A stretch of DNA of 41,674 nucleotides from Kiritimatiellia bacterium (GCA_028715905.1 JAQUQV010000018.1:1-41674); one strand, 5' to 3'; shown: positions 9,450 through 18,693, numbered from the stretch's first letter. Notes: a model not told the origin generated them from the letters alone. Numbers and translations are program-made.

Positions 9450-10072
9450 TACTCTATTCTTTCAACCAGCACGCCGTCAATGAAACCGGCGCAGAGGTCA
9501 TGAACGGCTTCGTCCGAATTGTAAACATACACGTAAAGCCGGATAAACCGCACGCGGCCGAGGTGCTGGAGGCTTGCGCTGGAAGCCTTGGCGCCAGGGA
9601 TTTCAAGCGAGACGCTCTGCCATGATTTTGCCGTGCCCGTCTCCGTCTTGCTGCGGTAAATCATGCGCAGTTCTTCCGGTTTTGGATTATCGTGGGGGCG
9701 AATCCCGGGCTTCCACTGGTAACCCGCGAAATAAATGCGGTACGGTCCGCCTTTCACGAACAGCGTCGCCCGGTATTTCTGCTTGATGTCAAACGGGATG
9801 ACGGACGATTCAACCTTGGTGCCGGCCCCGGTCAGGCCGTCCAGGCGCATTACGTTTTTTCGGCCGGATTCATTCGGAACAATGGAAACTCTTTGGGCGT
9901 TATCAATGTAATATTCGTTGCCGCTCCAGGCGTAATCCACAACCCAGCCGCGCAGGGGATCGCCCGGAACATCAAAGTTTCCGTTTTCAATAAGGTTTTT
10001 TTCTGCGGCGAGCGCCGCGTTTAAACCGATGACAAGCAAGGCCGCAGCCATATATCCGCTGTTCATGCGCAT
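9449..10072 (-). CDS. secreted protein, possible carbohydrate-binding-like beta-sandwich
   Basis: 207 aa with an N-terminal signal peptide (hydrophobic residues about 7-21, cleavage after AALA). The mature start, NLIENGNFDVPGDPLRGWVV, matches the common opening of CBM-like jelly-roll domains (N-x-x-x-N-G-x-F ... GW). No catalytic residues are recognised. The ATG at 10072 has GGAGG six bases upstream, so it is preferred over the ATG at 10066. It lies 64 bp after the vWA gene and is coupled to the DUF4175 gene by TAATG. A periplasmic or surface partner of the vWA system is plausible, but no specific function can be given. Confidence 0.65.
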   Translation of the reverse strand: MRMNSGYMAAALLVIGLNAALAAEKNLIENGNFDVPGDPLRGWVVDYAWSGNEYYIDNAQRVSIVPNESGRKNVMRLDGLTGAGTKVESSVIPFDIKQKYRATLFVKGGPYRIYFAGYQWKPGIRPHDNPKPEELRMIYRSKTETGTAKSWQSVSLEIPGAKASSASLQHLGRVRFIRLYVYVYNSDEAVHDLCAGFIDGVLVERIE

Positions 10073-10136
10073 ACCCCGCCTCCGTTCATTATCACCTCAA
10101 AAGTAACTCCGGAACAACGTTTTTGCAAGGCAAAAT

Positions 10137-12350
10137 TCACGGCATGTTCCGGCTTTTCCGCAGCGCCCACGCCCCGGAAAGGAGCGCCATGAGCAGCAGG
10201 ATCAGGGGCCAGCGCTGCCACAGACTGTAAAACCGCGACTGTTCTTCCTGGATGGCCGCCGTCTTCATGGTTGACAATTCTTCGTTCATCCGGTCCAGTG
10301 TTTCAAAAAAGCGCCCGCCGCCCGCGGCGGCCAGCGTTTTCAGAATTTCCGCGTCTATAGGCCGGGGAACTGTTTCCTGGGAATGATGCCGCACGAAAAA
10401 TGAAATGGGATCGCTTTTTATTTTCTGAGTCCCCCCGCCCGCCGCCGCCACGGCGGTATAATGGCCGGGGACGGGCGGCTCAAAATCCAGCGCATAGCCG
10501 TCAAAAGTTTCGCCGGCGGGCGCAACGATCTGCCGCGAACTCATGGTATAAGGAACTTCGCGGCCGTCGGGAAATGAAATCGTGGCTTCCACGGGACCGG
10601 CCGGCTTTTCGCCTGAACCGGACACGCGGGCGCTGATTTCCATCCCCTCGCCCAGGAAGAGGCGGTCGCGGCCCGCGAACAAATAAATACGGCGCGTTTC
10701 CGCCGCGTCGTCTTCCGGCAGCATCCAGGCCGTAAGCTGGGTCCAGAAACGCTGATAAGGCTGATCCCGGTCGGCGGTCGCAGACAACTGCCATCGCCAG
10801 AGCGAATCCGTGAAAATAGCGGCTACCTTTCCTTTCCCGTAACGATGGCTTAACACCATCGCCTGAGCTCCGCGCGGAGTATTGGCCTCGGCCAGAACCT
10901 CCGCGCCCAGCGAAGGAACCACATCCGGAAACACGGAAAGCACGCCCGGCAGCGAAGCCCAGTACGCCTCGTCGCCCGCAAAGGCGGGATGCGCGCGGGC
11001 GCTGTCCGTGAGACGCACGGCGAAAGGCGGGCCGGAGAGGGCGGCTTCCGCCGGTTTTGTGCCGTGGGCGGTAACCGGCATGATCTTGCGCAGGGAAGTT
11101 TTTGAAAGCCCGTTTTCGCCCCAGGCCTTGTTTCCGCCAAGCAGAATAACGCTGCCGCCGGTTTCAACAAACCGCACCAGGTTCAGCGCCCTTGCCTCGG
11201 TCAGCTCTCCGGCATCCAGATTTCCCAGCACAACCACCTTGAAATGGGCGAGGTCGGATTCGGTCATGTTGGCCGTCACGTTGCCGACGGCGTTTCCAGA
11301 GCGGGGCTTGCCGTCCGGGCCGGTATAGAACATGGCGGCCGACACATTCGGGCTGGCCAGCAGCGCGCGGCGCAGAAACCGGTATTCCCAGCGCGGAACA
11401 CCCTCCACGTAAAGGAGGCGGTTCTTATCCTCGGCCACATGCACCGTGACGAGATACTCGTTATCATTCGTGTTGGCTTCTCCCGGCAGCGGCGGCAGGA
11501 ACACGCGATAGGTAAAAACGCCGGGATCCGGGTGCTGCAAAGTGAAGACAAGCTCCCGCTGGCCGCCCTCCGCGGAAAACCTGGCGGGAAGCTCTTCGCC
11601 CAAGACGTTATCCTTGAAGAGCCGCACGGTTACCGTTTGCGCATTGGCGCCCTGCCCGTAGAGGAGAGCCTTCAGCTCTGTGGTCCAGTTGCGGGTTACG
11701 CGCTGGGGAGTGGTAACGGCGTCAATCCGCAGGTCGGGCGGCAGTTCCCATTTCGTCTCCGCCTCCAGACGGACGGTGTAGAGAGGAAAGGGGCGTTCTT
11801 CGCGCGCCCAATCGCCGGAGGCCTCGCGCGTATCCAGGCCGTCGCTCATGAGCAGCAAGCCGGCCACATTCAGGCCGGCATAACGTTCCGCGATTTCGCG
11901 CAGGCTTCCGCGTAACATGGTCGCGGCGCCGGCCGGACGCAATTGTCCCGCCCCGTTCAAGTCCGTAACCTGTCCCACCTGCGCGTCAAACGGCAGAACA
12001 TCAATTCGGCATTCCGCATCCACGATGCGCGTCCAGGGCATGGCGAGAGCGCTCCGGGCAGTCTCCCAACGGTTGGAAACGTCTTTGTCCGGAGCTATGG
12101 ACATGCTCTGCGAAGTGTCCAGCGCGACCAGAAAATAAGGCTTAATCAGCTCCGTGACAACATCGCGTTTGCCCGGCTGGAGAAGCGCCCAGAACACCAG
12201 CAGCAAAACCGGCAAAAACAGCGCGTAAAAAACCGCGGCCTGCCGGCGCGAGGGCAGAAACCGCCGCGCGCTGTACAACCCGCCCGCCGCCGCCGCCGCA
12301 AGGGCCAGCAGGAGCCAGAGCAATGGAATTGAATGTTCAAATAATATCAC
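10137..12350 (-). CDS. membrane-anchored vWA protein with GATase1-like domain
   Basis: 737 aa. Two N-terminal membrane segments (about 8-24 and 38-58) are followed by a von Willebrand A domain whose MIDAS motif DTSQS gives D78/S80/S82. The middle section has features of the class I glutamine-amidotransferase-like fold seen in PVC vWA proteins (FKVVVLGNLDAGELTE, FVETGGSVILLGG). A final membrane helix (about 712-729) ends in a basic tail. The start is GTG at 12350, with GGGAGG six bases upstream; it overlaps the end of the BatA-type gene by 14 bp. Role: probably a metal-dependent protein-interaction scaffold in the inner membrane, working with the DUF58 and BatA proteins. Confidence 0.83.
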   Translation of the reverse strand: MILFEHSIPLLWLLLALAAAAAGGLYSARRFLPSRRQAAVFYALFLPVLLLVFWALLQPGKRDVVTELIKPYFLVALDTSQSMSIAPDKDVSNRWETARSALAMPWTRIVDAECRIDVLPFDAQVGQVTDLNGAGQLRPAGAATMLRGSLREIAERYAGLNVAGLLLMSDGLDTREASGDWAREERPFPLYTVRLEAETKWELPPDLRIDAVTTPQRVTRNWTTELKALLYGQGANAQTVTVRLFKDNVLGEELPARFSAEGGQRELVFTLQHPDPGVFTYRVFLPPLPGEANTNDNEYLVTVHVAEDKNRLLYVEGVPRWEYRFLRRALLASPNVSAAMFYTGPDGKPRSGNAVGNVTANMTESDLAHFKVVVLGNLDAGELTEARALNLVRFVETGGSVILLGGNKAWGENGLSKTSLRKIMPVTAHGTKPAEAALSGPPFAVRLTDSARAHPAFAGDEAYWASLPGVLSVFPDVVPSLGAEVLAEANTPRGAQAMVLSHRYGKGKVAAIFTDSLWRWQLSATADRDQPYQRFWTQLTAWMLPEDDAAETRRIYLFAGRDRLFLGEGMEISARVSGSGEKPAGPVEATISFPDGREVPYTMSSRQIVAPAGETFDGYALDFEPPVPGHYTAVAAAGGGTQKIKSDPISFFVRHHSQETVPRPIDAEILKTLAAAGGGRFFETLDRMNEELSTMKTAAIQEEQSRFYSLWQRWPLILLLMALLSGAWALRKSRNMP

Positions 12351-14580
12351 TTCCGGCCTCCCCCCTGCGCGCCTTGGCGCCGGCCGCGCTCTTTCCGTTC
12401 AGCTTGCCGGCGCTGGTCAGTCCCAGCAGACCGCTCAAATCCGGTTTCTTGCGCGAGAGCATGTTGGCATAGAAAAATTCAATGCCGATCAAAAGCAACG
12501 CGATAAAGAGCAAATGCTCGCCGTAAGTCCTGCCGACCCTGTGCTCCCGTATCGCGCGCTGTAATGTTTCGCGGTCGGTAACAGTGTAAAGGTTTTTTAT
12601 TCCGAGAAGGGAGGCAAGACGGCCTGGGTCTACGGGGGTCAGGTCGGATTCGGCGCGCGAAAAATTCGCCGCCAGGGCGGGCGCGGACGATTCGCGGCCG
12701 CCGGAAGGGGCCAGCCGGTATATTCCCGGCAGTTCAAGCGCCGCCGCGTAGACGGCTGCGCGCCCGGCCTGCGTCACGCCGCGTATTGAAACGGGGCGGC
12801 CCTCCGGATCCAGCAGCGCCGTATCGGCGGCCGCGCCCGGCAGGATTTCATCAAGCGCCAGGGATTCGCCGCACCACACAAAAGGAGACTGAGCGCCCAC
12901 TCCGCCGCTGTATTCAACAATCTGCATCACCAGCGGCAGGAAAAAAGGCGAAAGCGGGAAATTGCTCCAGGCGCGGTCCGCGCCGACGCTGAACATCAGC
13001 ACGCTGCCCTGGCTGTAATCGCGCTGGAGGAGAAAAGGCCGCCCGGGTCCCGCCGAGATCAGCGCTTGTGCGCCGGAATGCGTTTTTTTCCAGGCCAGAG
13101 CGCGCTGAACGCTCAATCGCGGGGAGGCCATGCTCTCGCGCAGAGTGTGCAGAAGAGGATGCTGGGCCTGCCCCCAGTTCAGCGTCCGGCCGCTTTCCGA
13201 ACTGGAAAAACTCATGATTTCCGACGGGACGCCCGGCAGGCAGTCCCATGCCCGGTAATCCTCAAGACTGCCGCGCGAACCCGGGAAAAAAACAAGGAGG
13301 CCCCCGCCGGAAACATAACGCTCAAGCGCGGTTATAATCTGGCCGGACAGCGGCAGGGCATTGACCAGGAAAATGCAGGAGTAAGCGCCGAGATTTTTTT
13401 CTTCGGCAAGTTGTTCCGGCAAGATCCGGCGCGGCGGCGTGCCGCCCGCCCCGGCCTGGAGCGCGGCGCGCAGAAATACCGTATCGCGCTCATGGCCCAC
13501 GCAAAGCGCGGGCAATTGGTCCATGACGCGGATCAGGAAATGAAAGACATTGTCTATCGGAAGGTTATCGGCCGGCGATTCAACGCGCGCGGCGTGCACG
13601 CCGGCGGGCAGCGGCGGAACAACAAACGAGGTCGTTGCGAGACCGGCCCCGCCGGTCCGGCCGGTCCGGCGGGCAATTTCTTTTTCATTGATACAAAGCG
13701 ACAAGGTCGTCTCCGGCGCGTCACCGCTGCATCCAATCCGCGCGATAAGCCGCGCCGGCGAGCCGGCGAAGGTTGCCGGGGGGACCAGCGCAATGTCGCG
13801 GGGCGCGATATTGGCGGGCGATGCCGCTCCCAGCAGGCCCACGAAACACGCGGTGCGTTTATCCACGGCGCCTGGGTCCCAGCGCCCGGAACGGCGCGGG
13901 GCGGAGACGGCCGCGGCCATTTGGCCCGTGGTCGTTTCCCCCGCGGCCTGCTCCGTAAACCCCTTCCAGGCCAGAGCCTGATTATCGGTAAGAATGTGCA
14001 GTTCTCGCTCGCGGCGGCGCGGAACCTTCTTCAACGCGTCATGGGCAGCCGCGAGGGCGGCGGCCAGGCAGGATGTGTCATAGCCGGGCTTCAGGCCCTC
14101 AAGTTGGGCGAGGCCGCGCGCCCGGTCACCCACGGGCTCGGCGATCAGGGCGCCGGGATTTTCCAAGGCCAGATAAATACAAAACCTGTCGTTCGCGTCC
14201 AACCCCTTGATTATGTCGGCGGCCGCCTCCAGCGCCCGCTCCCAGACCGTCTTCTGGCCGACCTGATAAAGCATGCTGTAGGAAGCGTCAAGGACAATGG
14301 CGACATCCCGCGCCGTGCGTCCGAGAAAGCCGAGTCCTCCGGCCCGCAGCATCGGCATGGCAAAAGCCAGACCGAGCAGAACCATGATAAGCGTGCGCAA
14401 AAGCCACAGGAGCAGATTCTCCATCCGGATCCGGCGTGAAGAATGCCGGTCGGCGATTTTCAGAAAGCGGAGCGTGGGAAACACCTGGGAAACCGTTTTT
14501 TTCTTCTGCAACAGATGCAGTATCAGGGGAACAAAGGCGCCGGCCAAGGCCGCGATCAGAAATAACGGTGCCCCGAACAT
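12337..14580 (-). CDS. BatA-type N-terminal domain / vWA membrane protein
   Basis: 747 aa. It begins with the BatA (Aerotolerance) N-terminal signature, MFGAPLFLIA...PLILHLLQKKK, a membrane helix then a basic stretch, then RRIRMENLLLWLLRTLIMVL, a second helix. The vWA MIDAS is LDASYS (D98/S100/S102). The central part has an amidotransferase-like segment (RYVSGGGLLVFFPGSRG) and a last helix lies at about 692-708. Bat proteins were named for Bacteroides aerotolerance; in PVC bacteria these clusters are of unknown function. AGGAG lies eight bases before the ATG. It is 11 bp downstream of DUF58 and overlaps the next vWA gene. Confidence 0.85.
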   Translation of the reverse strand: MFGAPLFLIAALAGAFVPLILHLLQKKKTVSQVFPTLRFLKIADRHSSRRIRMENLLLWLLRTLIMVLLGLAFAMPMLRAGGLGFLGRTARDVAIVLDASYSMLYQVGQKTVWERALEAAADIIKGLDANDRFCIYLALENPGALIAEPVGDRARGLAQLEGLKPGYDTSCLAAALAAAHDALKKVPRRRERELHILTDNQALAWKGFTEQAAGETTTGQMAAAVSAPRRSGRWDPGAVDKRTACFVGLLGAASPANIAPRDIALVPPATFAGSPARLIARIGCSGDAPETTLSLCINEKEIARRTGRTGGAGLATTSFVVPPLPAGVHAARVESPADNLPIDNVFHFLIRVMDQLPALCVGHERDTVFLRAALQAGAGGTPPRRILPEQLAEEKNLGAYSCIFLVNALPLSGQIITALERYVSGGGLLVFFPGSRGSLEDYRAWDCLPGVPSEIMSFSSSESGRTLNWGQAQHPLLHTLRESMASPRLSVQRALAWKKTHSGAQALISAGPGRPFLLQRDYSQGSVLMFSVGADRAWSNFPLSPFFLPLVMQIVEYSGGVGAQSPFVWCGESLALDEILPGAAADTALLDPEGRPVSIRGVTQAGRAAVYAAALELPGIYRLAPSGGRESSAPALAANFSRAESDLTPVDPGRLASLLGIKNLYTVTDRETLQRAIREHRVGRTYGEHLLFIALLLIGIEFFYANMLSRKKPDLSGLLGLTSAGKLNGKSAAGAKARRGEAGSDII

Positions 14581-14591
14581 GAATAAAGCTC

Positions 14592-15548
14592 CTATTTGGA
14601 GAGTTTACGGCGTTCCTGGAGGTATGCCCTGACAAAAATGTCAAGGGGCTGGTCCGTTCTGACCAGACGGTAATCAATGCGCAGCGAAGCGCAGGCTTGC
14701 CGGTGCCGTTCCAGGAAGGCGCCGAAAACCTCCCTGTAAGAAGGGGCGAGGCTCCGCGGATTCACATTGAGCTTCTCGCCCGTTTCCAGATCAATAAATT
14801 CGCAGTTTTGCTTGAAGGAAAGGTCTATTTCCGCCGGATCCAGCACGTGCAGGACGATGACGTCGTGATGCTGCTTGCGCAAGCGGGCCAGGGCGGCATG
14901 CAACGTTTTCTCGTCCCCGAGCAAATCGGATATGACAACGATCAGCGCCCGGCGACGGACGGAAGCGGCGATTTCGTGGAGAGTCTCGCCGACGGCCGTG
15001 CCGGAAGCGGGCGGATGCGCCTGCACCTGCTTGAGCAGGTCGTTCAGGTGGCGCAGTGAATTTCTGGCGCCCAGGCGGACATCCACTTTTTCGGCATGCA
15101 GAAACAGCCCGACCGAATCCCGGGACTTGACCACCACATAGCCGAGCGCCGCGGCCAGCCGGCAGGCATAGTCAAATTTTGTCAGGCCCGCGCTGCCGTA
15201 GTTCATGGAGGCGCTTCTATCCAGGGAAATGTACACGCGCAGGTTTGTTTCATCGTCGTAGCGCTTGATATAAAAACGGTCGGTGCGGGCGAGCACGCGC
15301 CAATCAATGTGTTTCGGGTCGTCTCCAAGGGCATAGGCCTTGTGATCGGCGAATTCGGAGCTCGGTCCGCGGAGCGGACTGCGGTGGGCGCCGGCCAGGT
15401 TTCCTTCCACAACATAACGGGAAAGCAACATGAGGCGGCTGAGCTTGTGCCTTTCCTCGGGACTCAGAAAGCGGGCGATACCCGCGGAGGCAGAGGGCGG
15501 CTCGCGTTTGCGGTCCTTCGCGGAGAACTTTGACATTCCGGTCGGCAT
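14592..15548 (-). CDS. DUF58 domain protein (vWA-like)
   Basis: About 318 aa. It carries the DUF58 hallmark GDDPKHIDWRVLARTDRFYI and a following vWA-like DRSASM. DUF58 proteins are usually encoded next to a MoxR AAA+ ATPase and vWA proteins and are thought to act as their cytoplasmic partner. No MoxR gene is in this window. The start is uncertain: the ATG at 15548 has GGATAAG just upstream, the ATG at 15536 is also possible, and a TTG at 15587 would run into a repeat. It heads the tight part of the vWA operon. Confidence 0.85.
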   Translation of the reverse strand: MPTGMSKFSAKDRKREPPSASAGIARFLSPEERHKLSRLMLLSRYVVEGNLAGAHRSPLRGPSSEFADHKAYALGDDPKHIDWRVLARTDRFYIKRYDDETNLRVYISLDRSASMNYGSAGLTKFDYACRLAAALGYVVVKSRDSVGLFLHAEKVDVRLGARNSLRHLNDLLKQVQAHPPASGTAVGETLHEIAASVRRRALIVVISDLLGDEKTLHAALARLRKQHHDVIVLHVLDPAEIDLSFKQNCEFIDLETGEKLNVNPRSLAPSYREVFGAFLERHRQACASLRIDYRLVRTDQPLDIFVRAYLQERRKLSK

Positions 15549-15572
15549 CTTATCCAAGGCGGCCGGGCCGCC

Positions 15573-15676
15573 ATCCAAAACAGACAACTCGCGGTTTATT
15601 GTTGCCCTGATTTTGCAATTTTCAATTTTCTTCGCAAAATCATCATGTTTTTAATAGTTGGAACGATCCAAAACAG
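15573..15676. repeat. 11-bp direct repeat flanking a 9-bp hairpin
   Basis: ATCCAAAACAG occurs at 15573-15583 and again at 15666-15676. Between them TGATTTTGC (15608-15616) pairs with GCAAAATCA (15634-15642). The gap is AT-rich compared with its neighbours and lies just before the DUF58 gene. There is no T-run next to the stem, so an operator or mRNA-processing site is as likely as a terminator. Confidence 0.4.
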
Positions 15677-15695
15677 GCGTTAGCTCCTTTCCCTT

Positions 15696-16556
15696 TTATC
15701 GGCGCGGGGTCTTCCACGCCCGCCAATGGAGCAGATCGCAGACCAAGATCAGACCGGGGCCGGCATGGGCAAGGTAAAAACCCTCCGTAAAGGCCCCCTG
15801 TTGAATCACCAAAACCTCGTTCGCTTTAGCGCCGGCCGCCGGCAAGCGGCGGAATTGAACAACCATCGGCGTTCCATCCGGTCCGGCCAGCGCGCGCACC
15901 GGCTCTATGCGGATCAGGTCCGCGTAGGGAACCTTGAGCGCGGCGACCAGGCGCGAATAATCGCCGAGTTTCCGGCTCGCGACCAGACAGCGTTGTCCTC
16001 TAAAGCCGGACATGATTTTGAAATCCGCCGGTTGATAAGTCCAGGCCTGTCCCCAACGGTCGGCCATGACCGGCCGCTGGGATGCGGGAATGCCGCGATG
16101 CGCGGCGATATCCGCGATTTTTTCCGGGTAGCGCACTTCCCTGCGGTAATATTGCTGCAGAGATTCCCGAACCTGCTCAATGTCCATGCAGGTTAGCCAG
16201 GCGCGGGCAAGTTCCCTGGCTCCCGCGAGAACCGGATCGGCGGAATCCTTGAGCCAAGGAGTCAACGCCGCGCGCGCCTCCTCCATGCGTCCGGTTTTCA
16301 GGAAATGCCAGGCGGCAATGGTTTGCGCCACGGCCGCGAAAGAATCGGACGGATGATTTTTGATAAAATTTTCGCAGGCGGCCAGGGCCGCCTCGTGGTT
16401 TTCCGGCTCGCCGGAATGCCGCTGCCACAGCGTCCAAAGCCCCCCCTCGTCGGCCGCTGCGGCGGACGTTGAAACCATAATGAAAAGCAGGCCGGCCCGA
16501 ATCGCCGCAGACACCTTCCAGGTTTGCCATGAATTAAATGCGCCCGTCCTCTTCAT
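15696..16556 (-). CDS. exported TPR-like protein of unknown function
   Basis: 286 aa with a signal peptide (hydrophobic segment about 18-35, ending STSAAAA). After it come helical repeats resembling a tetratricopeptide-type solenoid (CENFIKNHPSDSFAAVAQTI, FLKTGRMEEARAALTPWL), then a region with a short beta-rich character and no known catalytic motif. It overlaps the preceding exported protein gene as ATGA, so the two are coupled. It is separated from DUF58 by about 147 bp that holds a hairpin and repeats. Likely a periplasmic accessory of the vWA/DUF4159 cluster. Confidence 0.65.
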   Translation of the reverse strand: MKRTGAFNSWQTWKVSAAIRAGLLFIMVSTSAAAADEGGLWTLWQRHSGEPENHEAALAACENFIKNHPSDSFAAVAQTIAAWHFLKTGRMEEARAALTPWLKDSADPVLAGARELARAWLTCMDIEQVRESLQQYYRREVRYPEKIADIAAHRGIPASQRPVMADRWGQAWTYQPADFKIMSGFRGQRCLVASRKLGDYSRLVAALKVPYADLIRIEPVRALAGPDGTPMVVQFRRLPAAGAKANEVLVIQQGAFTEGFYLAHAGPGLILVCDLLHWRAWKTPRR

Positions 16557-17233
16557 TTCGCAATCCGCTCCCCCCGCGCGCGCGCGGCCAGTTCGCGTTC
16601 CAGAAACTCAAACCATGCCTGCGCGCCCTGTTCCTTCAGTATCCTCCCGCGGTGCCGGAGCAGGTCGCGGTCGCGGCAGCTCAAATTGATCGGCCGGGGG
16701 CCCTCGGTGAAAGAGTAAAAGGTTCCCCCGGGCTGCACTTCGCACAACATTTCCCTGCCGGCGGCCGGGCTGAGCCGGTCCTTGTGTCTTACGATCACGG
16801 GGTCAAGCGTGAGCGCGTGCGGGGCGGGATTTGTCGCGACAATCCGGCCGGTAACGGCGATGGCGTCGCCGGGCCGGGAGACCGGATTTTCGCGCAGGAT
16901 GGACAACGAGACCGGCTGGGTTACATTGAAGCTTACGTCCATCAGGGAAGACGGCTCAAAAGCGGTGATGGCAATGCGCGCGCGACCGAGTTCATCAGCC
17001 GTCTCTTTCATTTCCATGATCTGGAGATAGCGGAAAAAATACTGCTGATCCGCGGCTTCCTTTAACAAGGCCCCGCGCTCCGCTTCGCTGGCGGCCTCTG
17101 AATAATAGAGGGCGAATTCGTTGCCGTTGCGCGTGCGCGCCACGGACGGCTGCGCAAGAACGGCCAGCAGGAGCGGCAGAAGGCATGCGCGCCGGAACCG
17201 GGACGGCATTAAAAAACAACGGTTCAAGATCAT
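16553..17233 (-). CDS. exported protein of unknown function
   Basis: 226 aa from the ATG at 17233, which has AAAGGA eight bases upstream. An in-frame extension to 17308 would put a poor hydrophilic leader before the signal peptide, so it is rejected. The leader (SRFRRACLLPLLLAVLAQPSVA) is a normal signal peptide. The mature protein has a beta-sandwich-like middle (VSRPGDAIAVTGRIVA, LDPVIVRHKDRL) and a charged helical end. No family is recognised. It overlaps the downstream TPR-like gene by 4 bp and follows DUF4159, so it probably belongs to the same envelope system. Confidence 0.65.
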   Translation of the reverse strand: MILNRCFLMPSRFRRACLLPLLLAVLAQPSVARTRNGNEFALYYSEAASEAERGALLKEAADQQYFFRYLQIMEMKETADELGRARIAITAFEPSSLMDVSFNVTQPVSLSILRENPVSRPGDAIAVTGRIVATNPAPHALTLDPVIVRHKDRLSPAAGREMLCEVQPGGTFYSFTEGPRPINLSCRDRDLLRHRGRILKEQGAQAWFEFLERELAARARGERIAK

Positions 17234-17299
17234 TTTCTGTTCCTTTCGCGGAAAAACATCCCCCGCGCGCGGCTTGAACGGGCAGTCATTTTTTTGGGC

Positions 17300-17316
17300 C
17301 GCGGGCATGGCCCGCG
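17300..17316. repeat. short palindrome between two operon genes
   Basis: CGCGGGC and GCCCGCG form a 7-bp stem with an ATG loop, directly after the DUF4159 stop. On the - strand the stem is followed by an A-run, not a T-run, so it is not a standard terminator for the DUF4159 transcript. It could act as an mRNA-stabilising hairpin between genes. Confidence 0.35.
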
Positions 17317-18693
17317 CTAGTGCGTAACGGAATACATCAAGATGTTCTGCCCTATTCTTATCGCGCTTTCGTCGTTATAGCCGCGGGCATAAGGACTTTG
17401 GGACATTTCCCACCCCCCGGCCAGCGCAAACGGGCTGTAAATCACGGCATAATAACCGTCAAGCTCAATGCCTTCAAGCCGCGGCATGATGCTGGCCGCG
17501 CCCGTTTCCTGCATCAAAGCCGGCGTGACGCCCGCCTGCTGCGCATTATTCGGCTCTTTCAGAATGCCGGCTTCGCCCGGAATCGGCTGCAAGAAATGCC
17601 GGGGCAGGACGGATTTCATCATCTTGCGAAACGCAAGGTCAAATCCGCGGCGGCCGCAACACGCCTCGCCGAACAGAAAACCGCCGTTTTGCAGGTACTT
17701 GCGCAATGCCGTTATTTCCGCCGGTTTGAGCTCAAAGTGTTCGTGGCCGGTGATGTACAACAGCGGCGCCGAAAAAATATCGGGATCAGTCAGGCGCATT
17801 TCCCTCAGGCCGAACCGCACGGGAATGCCGGTGCGCCGGTTAAAGGTCTGCAGGAGAACCGACAGTCCCGCATGGCGCGTTTTCCATACGCCATCATATT
17901 GAACCTGCGCGACCGCCACCGTATCGCTCAAGGGCTCGTCCTTGTTGATGAATTTCATGGACTGCGCGGCGTTCTTTGCCCAGGCGCGCATTGAGGATGC
18001 GTAGGTGAGAATATTAACGCCCAGTTTAAAAGCGGATTCCGGCAGATAGGCCTGATAATCTTTCTGCACATTGCCTTCCCAACCCACCGCCATACCCCAG
18101 CGGGAAACCAGGGCGACCACGCGGCAGTTTATTTCAACGGCGTCAAACCAGGGCGCAAAGCCTTGATAACCCGCCGCGGACACGGCCGGCGCATATTGCA
18201 CGCGGTCCACGTCATAATAGGAGTGAAAAACAGGATGGTCCGCGGTAAGGCGCTGCAGGGGCTGTTCCGGGAAAATTTCACCGAGTTCCTTGACCGCCGA
18301 CTGATAAAAGGGCAGCGAGCCCAGCCCCGTATTGAAGATCATCATGCCGCCGGCCAGCAGATAACGGCGGAGGCGTTGCCGCTCGGCGCGGGTGAATTCA
18401 AAACGGTAATGCCCGGTCCTGTAAAGTACCGGGTTTTGTTCGGGATCAACGCTGATTTCGTCCAGCGTCCGCACATCCATATGAAAATGCGCGTCCACCT
18501 GGTCTTTCATGCTGCGCAACAGGTTGTTGATATCGTTGGGCGTGGCGTTCCAGTAGATGTCCCGGCCGTATAACTCCGCGCCGGTCTGGGCCCGCGCGGC
18601 CGCGCACAGGCAGAAACAGATTATTGCCGAAGCGAAGCGCTGATATGCGCAAAGGCGAAACACCGGCGGACAAGTTTTTAATAACTTTGCCAT
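17317..18693 (-). CDS. exported protein with two DUF4159-like halves
   Basis: 458 aa from the ATG at 18693. A signal peptide (to about residue 36, ending AAARAQ) leads to two similar halves. The first has WNATPNDINNLLRSMKDQVD, then VLYRTGHYRFEFTRAERQRL and a GGMMIFNTG turn. The second has VAQVQYDGVW, VLLQTFNRRTGIPVRF, LLYITGHEHFELKPAEITAL and NGGFLFGEACCG. Each reads as a DUF4159 unit with the glycine turn; only the second has the Cys-Cys pair. DUF4159 proteins accompany DUF58/vWA genes in Planctomycetes and relatives, with unknown function. The in-frame upstream extension to 18762 lacks a good ribosome site. A 98-bp gap separates it from the M55 peptidase gene. Confidence 0.78.
   Translation of the reverse strand: MAKLLKTCPPVFRLCAYQRFASAIICFCLCAAARAQTGAELYGRDIYWNATPNDINNLLRSMKDQVDAHFHMDVRTLDEISVDPEQNPVLYRTGHYRFEFTRAERQRLRRYLLAGGMMIFNTGLGSLPFYQSAVKELGEIFPEQPLQRLTADHPVFHSYYDVDRVQYAPAVSAAGYQGFAPWFDAVEINCRVVALVSRWGMAVGWEGNVQKDYQAYLPESAFKLGVNILTYASSMRAWAKNAAQSMKFINKDEPLSDTVAVAQVQYDGVWKTRHAGLSVLLQTFNRRTGIPVRFGLREMRLTDPDIFSAPLLYITGHEHFELKPAEITALRKYLQNGGFLFGEACCGRRGFDLAFRKMMKSVLPRHFLQPIPGEAGILKEPNNAQQAGVTPALMQETGAASIMPRLEGIELDGYYAVIYSPFALAGGWEMSQSPYARGYNDESAIRIGQNILMYSVTH

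Noticed and set aside
13066-14439. 457-aa + strand open frame opposite the BatA-type gene
   Set aside because: Antisense to a gene with MIDAS and BatA motifs; no motif or ribosome site of its own.
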